Shown here: piece after piece, positions 15,266 to 23,671 of the stretch | How the letters are laid out: every line of letters starts with the position of its first letter | How positions within the stretch are numbered: the stretch's first letter is position 1 | NCBI GenBank assembly: GCA_002350765.1 | Contig: DEFK01000030.1 | Span: 1-41,434, forward strand | From: Ruminococcaceae bacterium UBA2854 | GTDB lineage: Bacteria > Bacillota > Clostridia > Oscillospirales > Acutalibacteraceae | Length of the DNA: 41,434 bases | Reading direction: 5' to 3' | The notes under the pieces: model-generated | What the model was told of the DNA's origin: nothing | Seen by the model: the letters and a program-made list of their open reading frames with translations, nothing else | Databases searched by the model: none | Made by a program: the position numbers and the translations under genes

Positions 15266-15321
15266 GGGGTAAGGGCTAAGGGGAAAGTTAGTTCTCAGTA
15301 GTCAGTTCTCGGTTCTCAGTT
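15266..15321 (-). repeat. Heptamer array after the fibronectin-type gene
   Basis: Eight 7-bp units, on the coding (minus) strand AACTGAG, AACCGAG, AACTGAC, TACTGAG, AACTAAC, TTTCCCC, TTAGCCC, TTACCCC. It starts 5 nt after the stop codon of the gene at 15327 and ends one base from the palindrome at 15232-15264. Confidence 0.75.
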
Positions 15322-15326
15322 GTTTT

Positions 15327-16493
15327 CTATTCAACAACTACTTTATATCTGTACCAATAATTAACCCAATCTTCGTAACCTTCAAAGGTTACATATACCA
15401 CACCCGGTTTTAGCGCAGTTATAGTGTAACTCTCGTTATAACCATAATTCTCGCTTATCTTAAAACTTACATCTACAATTTTTTCTTCTTCGGGAGTTAT
15501 TGTAAAATAATCATAAATATCATCTTTAGTAAACGATTCACCGACTTTAAGTTTTAAAACCTCATCACATTTATTAAATGTCACTCTGGTCTTATCTTTC
15601 TGTTTTATAAGCGTACCGCCCGCGTTAGCAACAACGTAATAATAATAAACAGTTCCTTCTGTAACATCTTTATCAACATAATTACATTCAGCTAAAAAAA
15701 TGCTACTGCTTATAGTTTTATACACGTCCGTAACAGTCGCGATCTTCTTAAAATTCCCCGCTTTACCTACGGCTTTATAAACATAATATTCTGATGCGCC
15801 TATATGGGACCAAGTAAGCCTTAAACCATTGTAATCATTATCAGGTTTGGCATCAATAGAAACATCGGGATTAGATGTAAACTTTTTCACCTTTGAAAAC
15901 GCGCTTTTATACTTTCCGTTATATACTCTTACCTTATATTTATAAGGCTGTTTAGGCAATACAAATAATGTAGCGTATTCTCCGCCTTCATATAAAGGTT
16001 CTATTTTCTTATATTTTCCTGTTTTATTATTCTTTACTTCTGCCTGATATATCTCAAATCCTTTTGAACCATTTATTTCCTTATATGTTTCATATTTCTC
16101 ATAGTTTCCATCTTTTTCTCCGCAGTAAATACGAATTTCTCCTCCGGGTTCCTCGATGATTTTTAATTCCGGCGTACTTAGATACATAATCTTTTTAACT
16201 GCGGAAGTCTTTTTGCCGGCGGTAATCTTATAGTAATACATTTGACCGGACTTAACCGTCTTATCGGTAAAGGTGTATTTTTTCTTTACGGTTTTAAGGG
16301 TTTTATAGCTGCCTTTTCCCGCCTTACGAAGTATTTTAAACTTTTTGGAACCGTTCTTTTTCCAACTAAGCTTTATTCCGCTGCTTGTATTTTTTACGGT
16401 AAGCTTAGGTTTCGAAACAGCGCAAACAGGCGCGGCGGTATAAACACCCGCGAGAATAGTAAGTATTAATACTGATGATAAAAGCTTTTTCAT
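15327..16493 (-). CDS. Secreted protein with fibronectin type III-like domains
   Basis: A 388-residue exported protein of unknown function. Residues 1-25 form a signal peptide (KKLLSSVLILTILAGVYTAAPVCA). Three fibronectin/Ig-like domains follow: about 28-103 (KLSWKKNGSKKFKILRKAGKGSYKTL, VKSGQMYYYKITA), 104-205, and 208-312 (LRLTWSHIGASEYYVYKAVGKAGNF, VTEGTVYYYYVVAN), then an Ig-like C-terminal domain (about 315-388). No catalytic motif, dockerin or anchor is visible. GGAGG lies 7 nt before the ATG. Position between two starch-binding protein genes suggests a cell-surface or carbohydrate-related role, but that is inference only. Confidence 0.75.
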   Translation of the reverse strand: MKKLLSSVLILTILAGVYTAAPVCAVSKPKLTVKNTSSGIKLSWKKNGSKKFKILRKAGKGSYKTLKTVKKKYTFTDKTVKSGQMYYYKITAGKKTSAVKKIMYLSTPELKIIEEPGGEIRIYCGEKDGNYEKYETYKEINGSKGFEIYQAEVKNNKTGKYKKIEPLYEGGEYATLFVLPKQPYKYKVRVYNGKYKSAFSKVKKFTSNPDVSIDAKPDNDYNGLRLTWSHIGASEYYVYKAVGKAGNFKKIATVTDVYKTISSSIFLAECNYVDKDVTEGTVYYYYVVANAGGTLIKQKDKTRVTFNKCDEVLKLKVGESFTKDDIYDYFTITPEEEKIVDVSFKISENYGYNESYTITALKPGVVYVTFEGYEDWVNYWYRYKVVVE

Positions 16494-16721
16494 AATAAAA
16501 CCTCCTTTAAATATCCTTTCACTATAGTAGTGTCGAAAAAGAGGAAAAAAGTTTCAATATTTTCTAAAAAAATTATACCACAAAGGAGTTTCTCTGATGT
16601 GCACAAAGATAAGGCACGGAAATTGTGCAAATTAACGGTGTTTTTCGCCGTTGGCGAAAGGATAACTCGGCGGTATAGTAAAACTCGGCTCGGAACGAGG
16701 TGGAACTCGTTCCCTACAGTA
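16494..16721. other. Intergenic region with degenerate hairpin repeats
   Basis: A 228-nt stretch without a supported gene. Two hairpins are clear: TTTCGCC/GGCGAAA at 16643-16659 and GGAACGAG/CTCGTTCC at 16692-16713, the latter followed by CTACAG. A similar GTTCCCTAC motif follows the hairpin at 25737-25769, so both may be members of a dispersed hairpin family. A weak promoter for the gene at 16493 may be TCGACA with TATTTA 17 nt downstream (minus strand, about 16511-16539); I am not confident of it. Confidence 0.5.
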
Positions 16722-16767
16722 ATAAAAAACGTCAGTATTAACGGATAGTTTCCGAAAATACTGACGT
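16718..16767 (-). terminator. Terminator hairpin after CBM74 gene 2
   Basis: ACGTCAGTATT (16729-16739) pairs with AATACTGACGT (16757-16767); an inner CGGA/TCCG extends the stem. On the minus strand a TTTTTTATT tail follows. The sequence closely resembles the terminator at 38077-38116, including the ACGTCRGTATTAACGGAT segment. Confidence 0.85.
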
Positions 16768-16778
16768 AAATTAAACTA

Positions 16779-16806
16779 TAACCTAAATCCTACATCCTAA
16801 ATCCTA
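16779..16806 (-). repeat. Heptamer array starting at the stop codon of CBM74 gene 2
   Basis: On the coding strand: TAGGATT, TAGGATG, TAGGATT, TAGGTTA. The first TAG is the stop codon of the gene, and each unit repeats TAG in a new frame. Confidence 0.8.
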
Positions 16807-19800
16807 TTTAATTCTAACCTTAACAACCTTATTAATCGTTTTAGCCTTATATTTACTGTTGCCCTTAACGTAAATTTTCAGCTTAATCTTATAGGTCTTT
16901 TTAGCGTACTTACCTTTCTTAAAGGAAATTGCGCCTGTTTTAGCGTTAACTTTAATCTTCTTGAATATCTTTTGATCCGTTCCCTTTTTAACCTTGGTAA
17001 CTGTTACCGCTCCCTGAGCTTTCTTTATAGTAAGAGGCTTAACGGTTTTCCCCGACTTTTTAAGCGTCTTAGCCTTTAAAGTCTTTTTCTTAGCCGTTAC
17101 CTTAACAGGATTCGCTTTCTTGGTTGAGCTTACGCTCGGTGTCTTGGACTCGGTAGGTTCTGTCACCGTAGTAGACGGAGCAGTCGGATTAATAACCTCG
17201 CTCGGCTCTGTAGCGGCGGTAGAAACGGGGTCGGGTCCAGGAGATGTTGTAGTAATCGGGTTATCGGGATTTGTACCGCTCGAGGGCTCATACGGGTCGG
17301 TAGACGAAGTAGGATTAGTCGGGATATCGGATGAGCCTGTACCGCTCGGTATAGTCGGATCGTATGTATTCGGGGCTGTTGTGCCCGAGGGATCAACGGC
17401 GGTTGAGGACGGTTGCTCGGTCGGCTTCGGAATAGTTGTCGGAGGTTCAGTCACCTCGACAGGCTCGTCGCCGATAGTAAGCTTAGACTGCGCCTTAGCG
17501 GTTTTACCGTTTTTAGAAGTAACGGTAACGCCTATATCATAGGTCGCCTTTTCGGTCGGCTTCCAGATAAATGTATCGGAGCTTGAGTTTAAAACTTCCT
17601 CGCCGTTAACGGTGAATGTATAATTTGCGGCTTCGCCGTTATACGGAACGGCTTTCAGCATAATTTCAGAGCCTACACCCTGGGTTCCCGCTTTATCGGC
17701 TCCGAAGTTAACCTCGAAAGGAGCTTCGTTAACTACAGTATCGGAAAGCAGCGCGCCTATACGGGCAAGCGGTACGGAAATCTCGTCGATATCCTCTTTC
17801 TCGTGGGAGGTTGAGGGATCGTAGCTGTATTCAACATCAGCGTTATCCTGCATTGTCGTATCATAAGGCAGGCAGTCCATACCCGATGTGCCGTAGGTCA
17901 GAATCTGCATAGCGCCGATTCCGTTTTTCTCGATATAATCTTTATCAATACCTAAATTAGCGAGAGGAATAGCGGTTTCGTAGATAAAGCCGTGCTCGTT
18001 CTTATAGCCTAAATCGAAGAAATCTACCCAGTCGGAGGTATCGAGCAGGCTGTCGCCTACGGTATGGGAGCCTTTAGCGCCGCCTACGCCTATCATCTCA
18101 TCAGAGAGAGTTCCGTAATCGTGGGCGATTTTAAAGCCGTTGCGGTTATCCTGTTTCTCGAACGAGGTTACACCTATCGGGATAGCCGTATCGTAGTTGA
18201 ACATATAGTTATCGTTGGCTTGGTCGTATTTATCGGCTTTGAATATTGACGCGCCGCCGTTGGAGTTGTTGGTATCAAAGGCGATAAGAGTATCGACGTT
18301 GGTCTTGAATTTAACTCCGCCGTCCTTGGCTGTACCGCCTGTACATCCCCATACGAACGGGTTGGTGAACTCGGCGCCAGTTTTTGTATCGGTTCCCCAC
18401 GCGGTGCCGTCGGCGTGGATTTCGGGGTTAACGCTGAGCGCTATATAAATCGGGATTGAGTTTCTCCACGGACGCGCTTCCTGAGACGCGGCGAAATTAT
18501 CGGACGGCGATACAACGTAGGTTGTGTTAGCCATTTCCCACATAAAGTAGAGATTGTCATTATCCCAAGCGGCGTAGAGAGCGTAATCATCCCACGGCTG
18601 TTCGTGCATAGCGGAAGGCATATATACTCTCGGGTCATCATTAGCGACGCCCTGAGCGATAATCATAGAGCTATCCCACTCGGAGGGATCGCCGTCGATT
18701 GTAATAGTCTTGTTTTTACCGAGCTGCATATTCGGGTTAGTATCGTATTTACCCGCGACAGCATTGGAGGTATGTCCGTCTGAGGGTGAGGAGAATGTGG
18801 TTTTTGACGGAGTGAATGTCTTTTTATATGTATAGGTCTTGGTAACGGTTTCACCCGCGGAGGAGGTTGCGGTAAGGGTAAGCTTTATTTCCTTATTGCC
18901 GATAGCTCCCTGTCCTACGGAAACCGTAGTATCGCCTGTGTACTCGAACACAGTACCGCCGTCAACCTGGTATGTACCCTTAACGGCGTTTTTAAGACCA
19001 ATTTTTACGTTCAATGTATCGGTAGCGAAAGAGGTTTTATCCGCTGTATAAGCAAAGCCCGCGGGTTTTGAGTCAGGAGTTCCGTAATCAACCCATTCGC
19101 CGTCGGCGGTAAGGAACTTACACTCGCCAGTCTTAATACGCAGTCCGCTGCTTTTCGGGAACTGCTCCTTTTCATCATCCTCTTTACCGTTGTTTACGAT
19201 AATATTCTCGTCGGAGAATTTAGAGGAAAACGCGTAGTAATAAAGTCCGTTATCATCTTTCTGCATTTTCTCACCGGGCCACTCGGCGTTTTCCTTAGCG
19301 CCGTAAGCGTAGAGATATACTTCATCCCAGTTGAATTTAGAGTTATCGAAATAAACGAGTGATGACGCGGAGGGTGAAGATGTCTTTTTGTAAGTATAGG
19401 TTTCGGAAACGGCTTCCGCTCCCTCACCCGCTGATAACGCGAGAGTTATTGTATCTCCGATATTCGCGTCAGCGCCGAGAGTTACTTTCGTTCCGTTAGT
19501 ATACTCGACCGCGGAACCGCTGTTAATCTGATATTTACCCTTATCTGCTTTTGTTACGCCGAGGGTAACGTCAATGCTGTTCATAAAGTCGCAGCCCTTT
19601 GGTGACGCGGATACGCTTACAGTATCGGATACGCCCTCGAACTTACTAACATCAACGTTGTTACAGAAATTACCGTAACCGTTGTTACTTCCAGTAGAGA
19701 GAACCTTAACGATATATCCGTCACCCGGGAAATCTATATCAACGGTCTGGTGTTTACCTGTCTGACCGTCGTCAATAAGGAACTTACTGAACGAAGCTTT

Positions 19801-20037
19801 GCAGGTATAGCTGTAGATATTTCCGCTGACGTGAGTCATCTCGTAATCATACAGCGAGGATGGCGTCGGAGAGCCTTCCCAGTAATAGATATAGATTGTA
19901 TCTTCCCAGCTGTCGGGTTTTTCAAAATAAATCGTGTCGCCTGACGCGGCGTTTACTGCCGTTGATACTATCGTTACCATCGAGATTATTAAAAGCAACG
20001 ATAATACAACGCTTAAAAGCTTTCTTGTTAATTTCAA
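16804..20037 (-). CDS. Large secreted non-catalytic starch-binding protein with two CBM26-like and one CBM74-like module
   Basis: A 1077-residue exported protein, larger paralogue of the product at 12433-14820. Layout: signal peptide 1-31, CBM26-like module 35-135, Ig/chitobiase-C-like domain 137-218, second CBM26-like module 226-320 (YLYAYGAKENAEWPGEKM), second Ig-like domain 325-408, CBM74-like module about 425-765 (SEWDSSMIIAQGVANDDPR, YALYAAWDNDNLYFMWEM), Ig/PKD-like domain 770-857, T/P/S-rich linker 858-970, and a lysine-rich C-terminal domain 975-1077. No glycoside hydrolase, dockerin or LPXTG is seen. Start: a GTG at 20046 lies inside the AGAGGTG ribosome site; the TTG at 20037, 6 nt downstream of that site, gives MKLTRK, identical to the start of the paralogue, so I prefer it. 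Likely binds starch granules at the cell surface. Confidence 0.82.
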   Translation of the reverse strand: MKLTRKLLSVVLSLLLIISMVTIVSTAVNAASGDTIYFEKPDSWEDTIYIYYWEGSPTPSSLYDYEMTHVSGNIYSYTCKASFSKFLIDDGQTGKHQTVDIDFPGDGYIVKVLSTGSNNGYGNFCNNVDVSKFEGVSDTVSVSASPKGCDFMNSIDVTLGVTKADKGKYQINSGSAVEYTNGTKVTLGADANIGDTITLALSAGEGAEAVSETYTYKKTSSPSASSLVYFDNSKFNWDEVYLYAYGAKENAEWPGEKMQKDDNGLYYYAFSSKFSDENIIVNNGKEDDEKEQFPKSSGLRIKTGECKFLTADGEWVDYGTPDSKPAGFAYTADKTSFATDTLNVKIGLKNAVKGTYQVDGGTVFEYTGDTTVSVGQGAIGNKEIKLTLTATSSAGETVTKTYTYKKTFTPSKTTFSSPSDGHTSNAVAGKYDTNPNMQLGKNKTITIDGDPSEWDSSMIIAQGVANDDPRVYMPSAMHEQPWDDYALYAAWDNDNLYFMWEMANTTYVVSPSDNFAASQEARPWRNSIPIYIALSVNPEIHADGTAWGTDTKTGAEFTNPFVWGCTGGTAKDGGVKFKTNVDTLIAFDTNNSNGGASIFKADKYDQANDNYMFNYDTAIPIGVTSFEKQDNRNGFKIAHDYGTLSDEMIGVGGAKGSHTVGDSLLDTSDWVDFFDLGYKNEHGFIYETAIPLANLGIDKDYIEKNGIGAMQILTYGTSGMDCLPYDTTMQDNADVEYSYDPSTSHEKEDIDEISVPLARIGALLSDTVVNEAPFEVNFGADKAGTQGVGSEIMLKAVPYNGEAANYTFTVNGEEVLNSSSDTFIWKPTEKATYDIGVTVTSKNGKTAKAQSKLTIGDEPVEVTEPPTTIPKPTEQPSSTAVDPSGTTAPNTYDPTIPSGTGSSDIPTNPTSSTDPYEPSSGTNPDNPITTTSPGPDPVSTAATEPSEVINPTAPSTTVTEPTESKTPSVSSTKKANPVKVTAKKKTLKAKTLKKSGKTVKPLTIKKAQGAVTVTKVKKGTDQKIFKKIKVNAKTGAISFKKGKYAKKTYKIKLKIYVKGNSKYKAKTINKVVKVRIK

Positions 20038-20070
20038 AACAATCACCTCTGTATATAATTATACATCATT

Positions 20071-20099
20071 ATTTTATTACTGTTTAAAACGGCTGTCAA
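20071..20099 (-). promoter_or_regulatory. Promoter of CBM74 gene 2
   Basis: Minus strand TTGACA (20094-20099), 17-nt spacer, TAAAAT (20071-20076). Only one base differs from the sigma-A consensus. The leader before the TTG start is about 27 nt. Confidence 0.75.
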
Positions 20100-20173
20100 T
20101 TTGCAGAATTACAAATAATTACTGAAAAATTTTGTTAAAAACATAATACCAATCAGCATTATAACAAAAAATC

Positions 20174-20202
20174 TTGCAAAATTTTTGTATAAATATTATA
20201 AT
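20174..20202 (+). promoter_or_regulatory. Promoter of the RluA-family gene, leaderless
   Basis: TTGCAA (20174-20179), 17-nt spacer, TATAAT (20197-20202). The ATG of the gene starts 7 nt after the -10 box, where transcription would be expected to begin, and there is no ribosome-binding site. The mRNA is probably leaderless. Confidence 0.75.
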
Positions 20203-20208
20203 AAAAAT

Positions 20209-21147
20209 ATGAGAACTATTGAGATTAAAGAGAATGACGGCGGTCAGAGGCTTGATAAGTTTTTATCCAAGCGCTTTAAGACTATGCCGAAGTCATTGAT
20301 GTACAAGTACATAAGAACTAAATATATAAAGCTCAACGGTAAAAAATGCGATAAAGCGGATTTTTTAAAGGCGGGCGATGTGCTTACGCTCTATATCAAG
20401 GACGAGTTCTTCGAGGATAATCCCGAAAAGAACTACGAGTTTTTAAAGGCTCCCGACAAGCTCGATATCGTATACGAGGACGAGAACATCTTACTCATAG
20501 ATAAAAAGCAGGGCGTTATCGTTCACCAGGACAAGAGCTATCACTTCGACAGCCTTGTTATGAGGGTTCAGCATTATCTTTACAAAAAGGGAGAATATAA
20601 CCCCGAGGAAGAAAAAGCATTCTCCCCCGCCCTCGTTAACCGCATTGACCGTAACACGGGCGGGATTGTTATCGCGGCTAAAAACGCGGAGAGCCTAAGA
20701 ATCCTTAACGAGAAAATGCGCACAAGGGAAATTGAGAAATACTATCTGTGCAAGCTCTGCGGTAAACCCAAACACGACCACGGTTTTTTAGAAGACTACC
20801 TTATTAAAAACAACAGTACCAATACCGTTAAGGTTTACAAAAAGCCCGTTGAGGGAGCTAAGGTTATTAAGACCGAGTATACCGTGCTAGAGTCGGACGG
20901 TAAAACCACGCTTGCGGAGATTCATCTTCACACGGGCAGAACTCACCAGATAAGGGCGCATATGGCGTTTATCGGTCATCCGCTCGTCGGCGACAGAAAG
21001 TACGGTAAGAATAAGAAGAATTTTATAAACGGTAAATACCAGGCGCTCTACGCGTATAAATTGAAATTCGCATTTAAATCCGACGCGGGAAAGCTTAACT
21101 ATCTTAGCAATAAAGAGTTTAAAGTAAAAAATGTTATATTCAAATGA
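20209..21147 (+). CDS. RluA-family RNA pseudouridine synthase
   Basis: A 312-residue enzyme that would convert uridine to pseudouridine in rRNA or tRNA. It has an N-terminal S4 RNA-binding domain (about 12-60, GGQRLDKFLSKRF) and a catalytic domain with IDKKQGVIVHQDKS, the catalytic aspartate in NRIDRNTGG (Asp147; most family members have HRLDxxTSG), and GRTHQIRAHMAFIGHPLVGDRKYG. Target specificity cannot be read. Start: the ATG at 20209 matches the S4 start; a TTG at 20185 would overlap the promoter. It diverges from CBM74 gene 2 and ends in a terminator shared with the convergent beta-helix gene. Confidence 0.9.
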   Translation: MRTIEIKENDGGQRLDKFLSKRFKTMPKSLMYKYIRTKYIKLNGKKCDKADFLKAGDVLTLYIKDEFFEDNPEKNYEFLKAPDKLDIVYEDENILLIDKKQGVIVHQDKSYHFDSLVMRVQHYLYKKGEYNPEEEKAFSPALVNRIDRNTGGIVIAAKNAESLRILNEKMRTREIEKYYLCKLCGKPKHDHGFLEDYLIKNNSTNTVKVYKKPVEGAKVIKTEYTVLESDGKTTLAEIHLHTGRTHQIRAHMAFIGHPLVGDRKYGKNKKNFINGKYQALYAYKLKFAFKSDAGKLNYLSNKEFKVKNVIFK

Positions 21148-21148
21148 T

Positions 21149-21184
21149 AAGGCGTGACACATTGGTGCCACGCCTTAGTTTTCG
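21149..21184 (+). terminator. Terminator between RluA-family and beta-helix genes
   Basis: AAGGCGTG/CACGCCTT with an inner CAC/GTG pair (21149-21176), starting 2 nt after the stop codon and followed by AGTTTTCGTATT. It lies between two convergent genes; the minus-strand tail is less U-rich, so the plus strand is favoured. Confidence 0.7.
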
Positions 21185-21186
21185 TA

Positions 21187-23628
21187 TTATTCATAATCAA
21201 CCGTAATCGGTTCGCCTAAATATTTAACGTTCGATAACGCTTTATAGGGAGTTACGGAGTAGGAAAGTATCTTTATCTTCAACGATACCTCGTCCTTGTC
21301 GGGAAGTAAATCGACGAGGGCGTTGCCGTTATTAAAGATATTATTATCCATACAGAAATGCTCGGGAGTATCGGAGATAAGGTTCATACCCTTTTCATCC
21401 TCTCTGTATACCCGATAGCAGATATTATCGCCCGCGAAGTTCCAGTTAAGCATATTATAGCTTTCAAACTTATTAACGGTTAAATCGTCAAGAGTAATAG
21501 GTTCTTTTACGTTGGTAAAATCAGTATCCGAATCACCCTTAAAGGAATAGAACAAGTCCTCTCCGTCGTTGCGGTAGTTCGAGTAAACCTTAGCGGCTAC
21601 GTTATCCTTACTTACCGAAACAGCAGCTTTATCCACGGCGGTGTTAAGGTAGTTGTTGGAAACTTCGAGACTTTTTTCTTTCTCTTTAGTCATATCGTTG
21701 GTACCGTTAAGGCAGATGCACTCGGCTTTCGGAGAATTAATGCTGTTGTTCTGGATAACGGTATTATCGGAGCCGTAGTTTACACGCACGCCGTTAAGCG
21801 TGGTATTGTTGATATTATTCTGTAACATTTCGGTTGCGGAGCTCTCGCGAATTAGCACGCCGTATTCTCCGCAATCGCTTATATCGTTGCTGTCAATTTT
21901 TGTAGCGGAGGCTTGCTTCAGCATTATACCGCTCTTATTCGGGTTCGTAATCGTATTATTCGTAAGCGTGGTATTAACGCTTTCCGAATAAACGCAGAGT
22001 GAGTTATTACCGATTTTATCGAGAGTGTTTTTATCAACCGTAGTGGTGTCGGAGGTTTTTACGGAAATTCCCATATCGTCGGTCTTGCTTACCGTATTAC
22101 TCTTAACGGAGGAATTAGCGGATGAACGCACGTAAATTCCCGAGGACGCGAACGCCGATACGGTATTTGAATTTACCTTTACGTTTTTATTGCCGAAGCC
22201 TGCCGCGGTTTTGGTAAGCAGTATACCAACCGCTCCCTCGACCTTACCGTTCTTAACGGTATTGAGTGTAACCTTAACTTTCTCGCTTCCCTTAACCTCA
22301 ATTCCGTTGGAGGTATCGCAAAGCGAGCCCGATGCGTTGATGTTATTGCCAGAGATTACGGAGTTAACAGCGTAATTAGCCTGGATACCGACGGCGATAT
22401 TGCCTTTTATGGTATTCGCTTTATTATCGCCCTTCTCGTTAACGCCGATATTAACGTTATAAATCTTATATGTTCCAGCCTTAACGCCTGTCACCTTGTC
22501 CTTTACGGCGTGGTACTCGCCCATTACACGAATACCCGTAGGTCTTACGTAGGTGTTATCCTTTTTTCTCACGGTAATTTTATTATCGTAGATATAAAGC
22601 TTAGAATCCTTAACGTATTTTACGCTCTCTTTACAGGTCAGGTTCTTGCTGTTCGTAAAGTTATAGCCGCTTCCTATGGTCATATTTCTCATATCAACGC
22701 CGAGACCGACATAATCCATAGTGTTGCTGTAAATCTTGGAGTTTGTCCAGTAAACGCCGTAAACGGTAATTCCGCCGATATTTCTGAAATAATTATGGTG
22801 TACGCTGATATTGTCGAAGGGCTCGCCTAAAACGGCGTGGTGGCTTCCGATAGCCCTGAACTTATTCTTAAAGTCGCAATAGCTTAGAGTAATGTTCTTG
22901 GTCGTAGTATTGTCGTATTGTTTGAACTCAGGCATAGCGGGAGATGTAGTTACATCAAGCTGGATAGACTCGCGGCCGCCGTCGTTTTCAAAGGTATTAA
23001 CCGCCTTATCGTTATAAAACGAGCATTTGGTAATTGTAGCGCCGTCAACACCGCCGAGCTCAATATCGTGGCAGTTGTAGTTATTTCTGAATTTACAATT
23101 CTTTACGGTAAGATTCTTACAATGTCCGAATCTTAAAGTTGAATGCTGGATTCTCCAGTTGGAAGTACCCGCCTGGGAGTACGGTACAGCGGCGTCCCAC
23201 GTACCGCCGTCAATAGTGATATTTGACGAGCCGTTGTAGCCTGATGCCGCGGAAGTCTTTCCGTTATAACCGTTTCTAAGCAGGTTTCCGTAGTACTTAA
23301 AGGTACAGCCGCTTGCCTTTAAAATCGTATTGCTGTAGATTTTCAGCGTACGGTCAAGGCTGTAGTTGCCCTTAGATACGGTAACGGTAGCGGGCTTCGA
23401 AGCGGTTGCCTTTTTACGGGCGACGTTTAAAGCCTCGTTTAAGGCGCGGGAGAAATTATGGCCGTATTTTTTCGCCTTAAATTTCTTAGTGTATTTTCCG
23501 CACTTCACGGTAGCGGTGCCCTTGGAGTTGGTATAGGACGCCGCCTGAGATACCGATACCGTAAACAAGCCTACGATATACAGCATTATTATTAAAAATG
23601 ATGTAAATTTTAAAACTGTCTTTTTCAT
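21187..23628 (-). CDS. Secreted right-handed parallel beta-helix protein
   Basis: An 813-residue exported protein. The signal peptide ends near residue 30 (VSVSQAASY). From about 60 to 680 there are many short rungs of the PbH1 type, such as NLTVKNCKFRNN, GATITKCSFYN, NISVHHNYFRNIGG, NSVISGNNINASG, SSVKSNTVSKTDDMG, which build a parallel beta-helix as in pectate lyases and NosD-type proteins. The last 100 residues look like a separate beta-sandwich. The VHHNYFRN motif and a group of histidines and aspartates in the first half might form a catalytic or polysaccharide-binding face, but no lyase family can be fixed. AGGAA lies 6 nt before the ATG. It lies 43 nt after pgeF on the same strand and may be co-transcribed. 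Confidence 0.8.
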   Translation of the reverse strand: MKKTVLKFTSFLIIMLYIVGLFTVSVSQAASYTNSKGTATVKCGKYTKKFKAKKYGHNFSRALNEALNVARKKATASKPATVTVSKGNYSLDRTLKIYSNTILKASGCTFKYYGNLLRNGYNGKTSAASGYNGSSNITIDGGTWDAAVPYSQAGTSNWRIQHSTLRFGHCKNLTVKNCKFRNNYNCHDIELGGVDGATITKCSFYNDKAVNTFENDGGRESIQLDVTTSPAMPEFKQYDNTTTKNITLSYCDFKNKFRAIGSHHAVLGEPFDNISVHHNYFRNIGGITVYGVYWTNSKIYSNTMDYVGLGVDMRNMTIGSGYNFTNSKNLTCKESVKYVKDSKLYIYDNKITVRKKDNTYVRPTGIRVMGEYHAVKDKVTGVKAGTYKIYNVNIGVNEKGDNKANTIKGNIAVGIQANYAVNSVISGNNINASGSLCDTSNGIEVKGSEKVKVTLNTVKNGKVEGAVGILLTKTAAGFGNKNVKVNSNTVSAFASSGIYVRSSANSSVKSNTVSKTDDMGISVKTSDTTTVDKNTLDKIGNNSLCVYSESVNTTLTNNTITNPNKSGIMLKQASATKIDSNDISDCGEYGVLIRESSATEMLQNNINNTTLNGVRVNYGSDNTVIQNNSINSPKAECICLNGTNDMTKEKEKSLEVSNNYLNTAVDKAAVSVSKDNVAAKVYSNYRNDGEDLFYSFKGDSDTDFTNVKEPITLDDLTVNKFESYNMLNWNFAGDNICYRVYREDEKGMNLISDTPEHFCMDNNIFNNGNALVDLLPDKDEVSLKIKILSYSVTPYKALSNVKYLGEPITVDYE

Positions 23629-23671
23629 ATATGTTCCTAACTTTTCACTTGATAATAGCTGCTCTATGCCG

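Noticed and set aside
16530..16748. 72-residue open frame in the gap before CBM74 gene 2
   Set aside because: It crosses hairpins and half of a terminator and has no homology that I recognise.
12433..20037. Dockerin, SLH or LPXTG anchoring signals in the secreted proteins
   Set aside because: I looked at the C termini of all the secreted proteins and found none of these motifs.
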